Assembly: GCA_947579665.1 (NCBI GenBank)
Contig: OX388350.1
Coordinates: forward strand, 84,897,152 to 84,961,151
DNA from: Sympetrum striolatum
Lineage: Eukaryota; Arthropoda; Insecta; Odonata; Libellulidae
Direction of reading: 5' to 3'
Length of the DNA stretch: 64,000 bases
The notes below the pieces were generated by a model that saw nothing but the letters and a program-made list of their open reading frames with translations, was not told where the DNA came from and searched no databases. A program made the translations under genes and the position numbers. Shown one piece after another: positions 47,601 through 54,495 of the stretch. How positions within the stretch are numbered: the first letter of the stretch is position 1; each line of letters starts with the position of its first letter.

Positions 47601-48268
47601 GCTTTTCCAACTTATCTGCGATCGCTTTTGAAATCATAGGCCATCATAACTGCGTACTTTAGAAAACATGTGGTAACACTCCTAACCTTAATAAAAACGC
47701 CGTTTTCTACGGTTTAGCCGCTGAATCTTATCTTCCGATCTAAATAATATTTCCTCAACGGCCACCTAGATCCACTCCTTTGTTACTTTCGTTAACTTGG
47801 TCCCGTTCATATTTCAGGAATGTAGGTCACTCATCGAAAGTATGACCACCTTTCAGAAGGGTTACAAAACAATTGCGTCACGTAAATATAAAGTATAACG
47901 CATTTATCGACGAATAACTTCCTCTCCGGAGACATATTGGGCTCGCATTCTTCCTGTGAACCATACTCGTTCGTTTATTTCGCAATTAAGATTAATTGCC
48001 CAAATACCGTTTCTGTTTCCATATATTGATTTATGGAATATTTTGGTCCTTGGTACAGCATATAGGAGAATGTACCTTTCTTTTACGTTTCTCTGTTTTA
48101 TCCAGGTCTATGATAACATGAAAGTTACTGAGGTTTGAGCAATGAAGAATATTTGCTATTTTCTGAAATATCATAATTCAAAGCTCAGAAAAGTGTTATA
48201 TGTCGAGTCAATTTGCTGTTCTTTCTTAGAATTCTCCGTCTTTTGAATCAGTGACACAATCAAAGATT
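44661..48268. other. No gene recognised
   Basis: Long AT-rich stretch. A frame of 77 codons at 46453-46686 (plus) lies in a patch rich in TCACT/AGTGA and GATTC/GAATC words but has no domain. A possible tRNA-like head near 46145 is too weak to call. No shared repeats were noticed. Confidence 0.4.
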
Positions 48269-48306
48269 AACTACCTCACTCCTCATCACGCATAGTAAGC
48301 CTCATT
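48269..48306 (-). repeat. Short repeat family C, copy 3
   Basis: The reverse complement reads AATGAGGCTTACTATGCGTG then ATGAGGAGTGAGGTAGTT, matching 39353-39392 closely. It lies in the same orientation as the copy at 48651-48700, so the two flank about 345 bp as direct repeats. Confidence 0.55.
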
Positions 48307-48650
48307 TTGTATTCAGTGTCATTTGATTGGGTATTTTCAATACTGTGAATATTGCTATCACTCTCCTGCCCTTGCATGGATGTATTCCTCCATTATATAT
48401 CAGAGAAGAAAGCCTAGCTTATTATTATTATTTTTTTTTATTTTATCTTATTTTTCTCATTTAATTTAAATTAACCCACTAATATTTTCTTTTCATTTCA
48501 TACAAATGTTTGGTTGCATTTCAATGCTGCTTTGTTGATATTTATAAATATGTTTATTTCAATTTGTAATTGTACGATTCATTGTAATTGGTTGAAATGA
48601 CTGTTAAAGAATCAAATTTAAATAAATAAAATAAATAATTAAAAAAATAG
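48307..48650. other. AT-rich DNA between two family C copies
   Basis: Very AT-rich, with T runs near 48431 and an (AAATA)n-like tract at 48619-48645. It has no coding capacity. The flanking family C copies may be termini of a small element, or two independent insertions. Confidence 0.35.
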
Positions 48651-48700
48651 TGCCTCACTCCTCACACTACCGAATGGGCCTCATTCCCTCTCCAAAGCTT
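48651..48700 (-). repeat. Short repeat family C, copy 4
   Basis: The reverse complement reads CTTTGGAGAGGGAATGAGGC and then GTGTGAGGAGTGAGGCA. It shares both halves of the family C consensus, with a different middle. Confidence 0.5.
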
Positions 48701-49042
48701 ACGATAGGGTAAGAGTGCCGCACTTATAGAAATGTCATCATTTATATAGATCATTAAACAACCATTTCAGGATTCAGCAAGTCCTCGCGTATATCGACTT
48801 TACAAACACAACAATACCAATTGATCGATTTATAAATCCTATCGTTATTTGACGATGCACTTCCATTTCCTCTCTCTGCTCTTGTATATATGTATTCAAC
48901 GTCCTTCTGTCCTTTCTTAGACGCGTTCACTTGTAATCTGTTCGTGCTGTTTAGCGAAAACTAGATTTCGACGATGCAAATCCGTGAACGTTTTCCCCAA
49001 TTTACTACTTAGACTTATTACATTATTTGTGCTCTTTTGTTA
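48701..49042. other. No feature recognised
   Basis: AT-rich flank of the retrovirus insertion. No gene or shared repeat was seen. Confidence 0.4.
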
Positions 49043-49046
49043 GCAT
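49043..49046. other. Target-site duplication, left (GCAT)
   Basis: GCAT directly before the left LTR is repeated at 56928-56931 directly after the right LTR. Four bases is a usual duplication length for errantivirus-type integrases. Confidence 0.9.
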
Positions 49047-49185
49047 TGTAAGTGTCAGGTTGTGCTACCCTGCCTCTTGCAGGGCTCGTCAGCATTCCCC
49101 GCCCCTTCGTCCTCTCAAGTAGCATCTTTATGGCGTGAGAATCTGCACACCTGGGAGAATACAAGCTAACTACTGACGAAGGCTT

Positions 49186-49207
49186 GGGAGGACGGGGGGG
49201 ATGGGGG
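49186..49207 (+). promoter_or_regulatory. G-quadruplex-capable run in the 5' LTR
   Basis: The run starts GGGAGGAC, continues with seven Gs, AT and five Gs. It can be read as four G tracts of three with loops of 5, 1 and 2 bases. The same run is in the 3' LTR at 56740-56761. LTR G-quadruplexes that affect transcription are known from other retroelements; here only the potential is seen. Confidence 0.4.
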
Positions 49208-49279
49208 AGAGACGCGGTTGCACGGGGCACGGGGAGTAGAGAAAGAGACGCGATGGTGATATGTAGTTGATTTCAAGTA

Positions 49280-49285
49280 AATAAA
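49280..49285 (+). terminator. LTR poly(A) signal
   Basis: AATAAA in GTAAATAAAAAGCACTCG. The equivalent in the 3' LTR (56834-56839) would direct cleavage of the genomic RNA. Confidence 0.6.
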
Positions 49286-49376
49286 AAGCACTCGTTCTGA
49301 TGCCAATGATTTCTTCTCTGTTCCCGGCTATTCTCTAAGCGAACCCTCACCCATCCTGTGGGCGGCCTTTACAAAC

Positions 49377-49394
49377 TGGTGACAGCGGTGGGAT
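49377..49394 (+). other. Primer binding site
   Basis: Three bases after the LTR, TGGTGACAGCGGTGGGAT begins with the TGG expected for pairing with a tRNA CCA end. By recall the sequence is closest to the 3' end of leucine tRNAs, with one mismatch at position 6. The host tRNA set would be needed to name the primer. Confidence 0.7.
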
Positions 49395-49423
49395 CCTAGG
49401 CAGATACCCATTCTTAAGGGAAT

Positions 49424-49426
<3 letters not shown>

Positions 49427-49454
<28 letters not shown>
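49427..49454 (+). repeat. 28-nt poly(A) tract in the 5' leader
   Basis: An uninterrupted run of 28 A lies in the leader, ending 18 bases before the gag ATG. No ATG precedes gag in the leader after the LTR. It could bind poly(A)-binding protein and assist initiation, or be a slippage-prone accident. Confidence 0.8.
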
Positions 49455-49457
<3 letters not shown>

Positions 49458-49472
49458 GAGAGAGTCGAAGTC

Positions 49473-50387
49473 ATGGCATCCCGCGTGAGTTTTGGAGGCC
49501 GGGAAGTAAACCTCCAAGAAGCAATCAACGAGCTGAGCACGAGAATTGGGGAACTGGACGCGGAAAATGTAGGTTTGAGGAGATCGCTTGCTAATGGCAA
49601 TGGGGAGGCGGTGACAAGAAAGAACTTCGCCCTGATATCCCTGATTGACGTCTTTTCGGGAGAACCTCAAGCAGTCACGTCCTTCTTCGAGAAGATCGAA
49701 AGGACGGCGGAGCTTAGCGGATGGGGCGACGCGGAGAAACTTCATGTTGCTTCCCTTCGTCTGGGAGGAGAGGCCGCAGAGTACTACCGGAGTAAAGAGG
49801 AGTGTCGAGAGGCGACGGGATACGAGGTGCTAAAGGACCTACTCGTGGAGAGATTCAGAACCAAGAGGAGCGCGAGGTTCTATCGGGAGAAGCTCTCCAC
49901 GATGCGACTGGAACCCCGCGAGGAGATAGAAGCCTTTGGCGACCGGATCCGCGCGGTCAACATACACACGTACGAAGCGACCGGAGTGCCCGACTACGTC
50001 GCCGCAGTGCGATTTGAGGCGGACCAACGAGCCTTAGACGCGTTCCTGAATGGTCTCCCGGGGGAATTGGGCCGCCAATGTCGTCTTACGGCACCAGAGA
50101 CCCTCGAGGAAGCCATTAAGCAGGCCGTGAGAATCAACGAGGTGGAGCGCAGGGCGACCGCTGAGCCCCCGACGCGGCGAGTGTTCCGGACTCCGAGGGA
50201 GCTCGCTTGCTTCTCGTGCGGCTTAGCGGGACATATCGCGCGGCAGTGCCGGAGAGGGCGACGCTGTTTCTCCTGCGGTGGAGCGGGTCACATCGCCCGG
50301 GACTGCAGAGCGAGGCGACCGGCACATCGGCCGAGGGATTTAAACGAAGAGGGGGTCGGAGAAGCCACCGGAAGCGGCCCCTTTTAG
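49473..50387 (+). CDS. gag: Gag polyprotein (capsid and two zinc knuckles)
   Basis: 304 residues that assemble the particle and bind the RNA genome. The ATG has G at -3 and G at +4, a strong initiation context. Residues 1-40 may form a short coiled coil. About 50-230 form a retrotransposon capsid domain (FSGEPQAVTSFFEKIER and AFLNGLPGELGRQC are typical). Two CCHC knuckles follow: C246-C249-H254-C259 and C265-C268-H273-C278, with basic linkers. The frame ends with TAG at 50385, inside the overlap with pol. Leu290-Asn291 are encoded by the slippery TTTAAAC, so most ribosomes finish Gag 13 codons later and some enter pol. A consensus 5' splice site, GTGAGT, sits at codon 5 (49485). Confidence 0.95.
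   Translation: MASRVSFGGREVNLQEAINELSTRIGELDAENVGLRRSLANGNGEAVTRKNFALISLIDVFSGEPQAVTSFFEKIERTAELSGWGDAEKLHVASLRLGGEAAEYYRSKEECREATGYEVLKDLLVERFRTKRSARFYREKLSTMRLEPREEIEAFGDRIRAVNIHTYEATGVPDYVAAVRFEADQRALDAFLNGLPGELGRQCRLTAPETLEEAIKQAVRINEVERRATAEPPTRRVFRTPRELACFSCGLAGHIARQCRRGRRCFSCGGAGHIARDCRARRPAHRPRDLNEEGVGEATGSGPF
49485..49490 (+). promoter_or_regulatory. Candidate env 5' splice site inside gag
   Basis: CGC|GTGAGT directly after the fourth gag codon matches the donor consensus in all six intron positions. Errantivirus env proteins are made from a spliced RNA, and this is the best donor near the 5' end. Possible acceptors before env are the AGs at 54443-54444 and 54457-54458, both after a pyrimidine-rich stretch (54423-54440). 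Use is inferred. Confidence 0.4.
50339..50385 (+). promoter_or_regulatory. -1 ribosomal frameshift signal between gag and pol
   Basis: TTTAAAC at 50339-50345 is split by the gag frame as T TTA AAC, exactly the X XXY YYZ arrangement for simultaneous slippage by -1. The same heptamer is known from coronaviruses. Pol is open in the -1 frame. Five bases on, GGGG (50351-50354) can pair with CCCC (50378-50381), extendable outward by A/U and G/U pairs to eight pairs (50347-50354 with 50378-50385). Inside it TCGG (50356-50359) pairs with CCGG (50368-50371). This is a suitable stimulatory hairpin. Confidence 0.85.
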
Positions 50388-53300
50388 ATGTACTCCTGCC
50401 TCGAGTGGAGCGGACGAAGGCAACGAGGGATTTGGTGGCGGTTGTGAGAATGGGAGAAGGTATTTATAGGTTTCTTGTCGACACCGGTGCCCAAGTTTCC
50501 CTGATATCGCGTGATGTTTGTGATTCGCAGGATGTAAAGCGGTCCCCATATCGAGTGAAAGGTATTACGGGAAGACTGGTGAGAAATTACGGTGAAAAAG
50601 TTATCCCCTTTAACGTAGGGAAGCAGACATACAGGGCCCGGATGCAACTGGTGGATAATTTAGGAGGTTTTGACGGTATTCTAGGTTTAGATTTTCTAGA
50701 AGAGAATAGGGCGAAAATCGATGTAAGTGAAGGCACTTTAGTGATAGGGCAACATGTGTGGGCTGTGCGTGAGAGGCAGGAACTGCAGCGAAGAGAAAAG
50801 CCGACTAAAGGGAGAGATTATAGGGAACCGCAGGAAATAGGCGAGATACACGTTAGGCTGGTGAACGCTGAGATAATTCCTCCACGATGCGAAAAGCTCG
50901 TAAGCGCTAAACTTGTGGATATGGATTTGCCGTTGGGGAGTGAAGTGATAGTGGAACCAGGATTGGAAGACCAAAGTGGTTGTTACGTGGCTCGAGGGTT
51001 GTGCCGAGTAATGGGAGACGCCTGTGTCGCATTGAAGATAACGAACGTAGGCGACGAGGCCGTGACCTTGAGAAAGGGAGTGAGGATAGGAGAGGCGCAT
51101 ATGACGTATAGGGGCGATCAGCTGAGAGGGGCTAAGCAGACGAGTTGGGTACGCCTAGTTCGGGATACCGAGACAGAAATGGATTTCCCCGATAAACTAC
51201 ATCACTTATCGCCCGAAGAAAGGGAGGAACTATTACCGGTCTTGCAGGATTACCGCCATTTGTTTACAGAGGGAGTGAGCCCACCGGCGACGAACATCAC
51301 TTCGCATAAGATTGACACGGGGGATTCTTCCCCAATCAATCGTAAACCGTACCGTACCCCTCACTCCCAAAAAGTCATAGTACAAGAACTTGTTAGGGAA
51401 CAGCTGGAGGCAGGAATAATAGTTCCTAGTGAAAGTCCTTGGGCCTCCAGGATAGTAATCGTACCGAAAAAGTCTGCCGATGGTACACCTAAGTATCGCT
51501 TCTGTGTTGATTACCGCGAATTGAACGCAGTCACCACTTCAGATGTGTATCCAATTCCCAATATCATTGATACTCTTGACCAACTGGGCGGATGTAAATA
51601 TTTTACAACCCTGGATATGACAAGTGGGTATCATCAGATACCAATGCACCCCGATTCGCGACCTAAGACCGCGTTTAATGTAGAAGGCGGGCATTACGAA
51701 TATACCCGTATGCCTTTTGGACTTAAAAATGCCCCCGCAACATTTCAAAGAATGATGGACGGTGTCCTTCGGGGACTCAAACCGATGGAGTGTTTGGTAT
51801 ATTTAGATGACGTCATCATCTTCAGTGGGGACATTCGTGAGCACGCGAGGAGAATGAGGAAGGTGTTCGAAAAATTTGCGGAAGCGGGTTTGTCGTTGAA
51901 GTTTGAGAAGTGTCATTTTGCAAAATCAGAAGTGAAGTATCTAGGGCACATTATTAACAATAGAGGCGTTCAACCGGATCCCGAGAAAATTGAGGCGGTT
52001 CGGAATTTTCCTACTCCAACGTCAGCTAAGGAGCTTCAGTCCTTTTTAGGTCTAGCAAATTATTACAGGAGGTTCGTAAATAGTTTTGCCGAAATCGCAC
52101 GCCCCCTGACGCGCCTCTTGAAGAAAGGAGCGGCTTTCGTTTGGTCACCCGATTGCGTTGCCGCTATGGAGGAACTAAAAAACGCTTTGGTAAGCAGCCC
52201 CGTACTCGTGTACCCGGACTTCACCCGCCCATTCATAATCTCCACGGACGCGAGTAATTTCGCGGTGGGAGCTGTGTTATCGCAAATAGTGGGGGGGAAA
52301 GAACACCCAGTCGCTTTTGCGTCCCGAAAGTTAAATCCGGCAGAGATTAATTACACCACCACGGAAAAGGAGTTACTTGGGGTTATTTGGGGCGTTAGTG
52401 AATTCCGTTGTTACGTCTATGGACGCAAATTCAAAATTATTACCGACCACAGCGCACTTAAATGGCTGTTAGGCCTCAAGGATCCAAGTAGTAGGCTACT
52501 ACGTTGGTCGATCAAGCTGGGAGAATACGACTATGAAGTGGAGCATAAGCCGGGGAAAAGGCATTCCAACGCCGATGGACTCAGCCGGAAGATTCGGCGA
52601 ATCGCCGTATACGATGAAGAGGACATACGCCGGAAGCAGCGTCAGGATTCGGAGTGTGACAAATGGAGGGGAAGGAGAGGATTTATCGAAAGGGGAGGCC
52701 TGCTAAGTCGGAAGACTAGAGATGGAGAAAAAGTAGTCGTTCCCGAATGTCTGCGAAACTCCATAATAAAACAATTCCATGAGCATCCACTTTCGGGGCA
52801 CTTAGGGGCTAAGTCCACGATCGGGAGGATTACTAATCAGTATTGGTGGCCGGGATTGTCCAGGGATGTTAAAACGAAACTGCGAGAATGTGTATCTTGT
52901 TGCCGAAGGAGTCCTTATGGTAAAACAAAAGCACCGTTGCAGTCCAACCCTTCGGCGGAACAGCCATTCATGTTTGTTGCGTTAGATATTGTAGGGCCCC
53001 TTCCCATTACTAAGAATCGGTGTAGATACGTCCTCTCAATTATTGATCAGTTTTCCAGGTACTTAGAAATGATCCCTCTCCCTGATCAGACAGCAGAGAC
53101 AGTTGCGGTGGCCTTGGTTCGACGGTGGATATTGAAATTCGGCGTCCCTCAGCGGATTTTAACCGATCAGGGAACTAATTTCATGTCAAATTTGTTTGTA
53201 GAACTGTGCAGGTTGCTGAAAGTTGAGAAACTGAGGACATCGGCGTATCACCCGGAGAGCAACGGTATGGTTGAAAGGGTTCATAGAACCATTTCCCAGG

Positions 53301-54490
53301 TGCTAAGTCACTACGTGAACAGCGATCAGAATGATTGGGATGAATGGCTACCCTACGCCGTGACAGCTTACAATACGAGCCGCCATACTAGCATCAAACA
53401 TACGCCACACGAGGTTGTTTATGGTTACGAGATGAGGTCACCCTTTGAGTGTTTTGAGAGAAGAGGTAAGGGTTGGAGTAATACTTATGTGCCTCAGCTC
53501 AAGGAAAGACTTAAGAGGGTATGGGATGTATGTCTTAGAAACAGTGAGCGAGCGCGGAAGATGCGGGCGCGGCATTATGACAAAGGAACTAAGGAGACTT
53601 TTTATAAACCTGGTGATTTTGTTTACTTGAATAACCCATGTGTGAAGCCCGGTAGAGTAAGGAAATTCCATTGCCCCTGGAAGGGTCCTTATGAGGTTCT
53701 TGAAGTAGTTTCCCCAACGAACCTCCGTTTGCGACTCCCGTTTCGCACTTTGATCGTACATAAGAATAGGGTGAAGCCATGTGTCGGGATTCCCCCAAAC
53801 ATGTCGACCGCGGTTGAGGAACGACCGAGGGGAAGGCCACGTGGGAAGAAGGATAGCAGACGAAGCACTTCCGCTTCTCCGTTAGATTTCTCACACCTAG
53901 ACGCGACAGGGGCGCCCACGCTTTTATATTCAGATGAAGCGCATCCCGTGCCCGACCCAACGGTGCCATCTCAAGGGGTTGTCCGATCTCCCTCCACTCC
54001 CATCCCCACCCCTGCTGCTGACCACGCGCCTCCAGCTCTCGAGGCATCGCCACAACGTCACTCTGTCTCAGAGGCATCAACGCCCACTAGCGAGGAGCCA
54101 GGCGAGCGAATTCCTTTGAAGGACGTTCCGGGACGGTCACTGCCCCGCAGCCCTTATCTTCTGCGGCCCCGAGAGCAGCCAGATAACGCGCCCACCGGAC
54201 TGGAAGCCGACCTTGCGGACTTGCAGATTCCTGCTAAGGTCGCTACGGAGATATCGCCCGTACGCTGCCCTTATCCGCTGCGATCCCGGGGACAGCTGGT
54301 GAGCGACATAGCAGAGCCTGAGACGCATTTCCCGGAGGAAGCAGTGTGTGAAGTGCCCCCTTCTTCCCCATTGCCCCAACGCTCTCCTTATCCACTAAGA
54401 ACCCGAGGGAACCCAAACGTGTCTTCCCCCTCGGCTTCCGATAGTGCTTGCACCACAGATCCAGGTTCGTTGACGGAAGAGAAGATTTAG
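50345..54490 (+). CDS. pol: Pol: protease, reverse transcriptase, RNase H, integrase (expressed by frameshift)
   Basis: The -1 frame is open from 50207, but translation should enter at the slippery site, giving about 1381 Pol residues after Gag. Numbers below count from 50207. Aspartic protease: LVDTGA with D92. RT: D470 in TTLDMTSGYH and the YLDD box (Y532-D535). RNase H: D681, E722, D747. Integrase: zinc module H860-H865-C895-C898, then D927, D987 and E1023, an exact D,D35E spacing, followed by a GPY/F domain (GPY at 1160-1162). There is no chromodomain. Instead a proline-rich tail of about 220 residues carries an AT-hook-like RPRGRPRGKK (1206-1215) and three copies of a PY-x-LR-x-R motif. 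All key catalytic residues are present. It stops at TAG 54488, six bases before the env ATG. It copies and integrates the element. Confidence 0.95.
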   Translation, partial: RRGGRRSHRKRPLLDVLLPRVERTKATRDLVAVVRMGEGIYRFLVDTGAQVSLISRDVCDSQDVKRSPYRVKGITGRLVRNYGEKVIPFNVGKQTYRARMQLVDNLGGFDGILGLDFLEENRAKIDVSEGTLVIGQHVWAVRERQELQRREKPTKGRDYREPQEIGEIHVRLVNAEIIPPRCEKLVSAKLVDMDLPLGSEVIVEPGLEDQSGCYVARGLCRVMGDACVALKITNVGDEAVTLRKGVRIGEAHMTYRGDQLRGAKQTSWVRLVRDTETEMDFPDKLHHLSPEEREELLPVLQDYRHLFTEGVSPPATNITSHKIDTGDSSPINRKPYRTPHSQKVIVQELVREQLEAGIIVPSESPWASRIVIVPKKSADGTPKYRFCVDYRELNAVTTSDVYPIPNIIDTLDQLGGCKYFTTLDMTSGYHQIPMHPDSRPKTAFNVEGGHYEYTRMPFGLKNAPATFQRMMDGVLRGLKPMECLVYLDDVIIFSGDIREHARRMRKVFEKFAEAGLSLKFEKCHFAKSEVKYLGHIINNRGVQPDPEKIEAVRNFPTPTSAKELQSFLGLANYYRRFVNSFAEIARPLTRLLKKGAAFVWSPDCVAAMEELKNALVSSPVLVYPDFTRPFIISTDASNFAVGAVLSQIVGGKEHPVAFASRKLNPAEINYTTTEKELLGVIWGVSEFRCYVYGRKFKIITDHSALKWLLGLKDPSSRLLRWSIKLGEYDYEVEHKPGKRHSNADGLSRKIRRIAVYDEEDIRRKQRQDSECDKWRGRRGFIERGGLLSRKTRDGEKVVVPECLRNSIIKQFHEHPLSGHLGAKSTIGRITNQYWWPGLSRDVKTKLRECVSCCRRSPYGKTKAPLQSNPSAEQPFMFVALDIVGPLPITKNRCRYVLSIIDQFSRYLEMIPLPDQTAETVAVALVRRWILKFGVPQRILTDQGTNFMSNLFVELCRLLKVEKLRTSAYHPESNGMVERVHRTISQVLSHYVNSDQNDWDEWLPYAVTAYNTSRHTSIKHTPHEVVYGYEMRSPFECFERRGKGWSNTYVPQLKERLKRVWDVCLRNSERARKMRARHYDKGTKETFYKPGDFVYLNNPCVKPGRVRKFHCPWKGPYEVLEVVSPTNLRLRLPFRTLIVHKNRVKPCVGIPPNMSTAVEERPRGRPRGKKDSRRSTSASPLDFSHLDATGAPTLLYSDEAHPVPDPTVPSQGVVRSPSTPIPTPAADHAPPALEASPQRHSVSEASTPTSEEPGERIPLKDVPGRSLPRSPYLLRPREQPDNAPTGLEADLADLQIPAKVATEISPVRCPYPLRSRGQLVSDIAEPETHFPEEAVCEVPPSSPLPQRSPYPLRTRGNPNVSSPSASDSACTTDPGSLTEEKI

Positions 54491-54495
54491 GAACC

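Larger units (their letters stand above)
49047..49373 (+). repeat. 5' LTR
   Basis: 327 bp, starting TGTAAGTGTC and ending CGGCCTTTACA (terminal inverted TGTAA/TTACA). It is identical by eye to the right LTR over its whole length. It carries a poly(A) signal AATAAA at 49280-49285 and a G-run cluster at 49186-49207. There is no obvious TATA box, as in many insect LTRs that rely on an initiator. The LTR drives and terminates transcription of the element. Confidence 0.95.

Noticed and set aside
53589..54080. 163-codon minus-strand frame opposite pol, and a 146-codon one opposite env (55827-56267).
   Set aside because: Shadows of the GC-richer pol and env genes; no independent motif.
53684..54490. 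Chromodomain after the integrase GPY/F module.
   Set aside because: No chromodomain-like aromatic cage pattern; the tail is proline-rich and basic instead.
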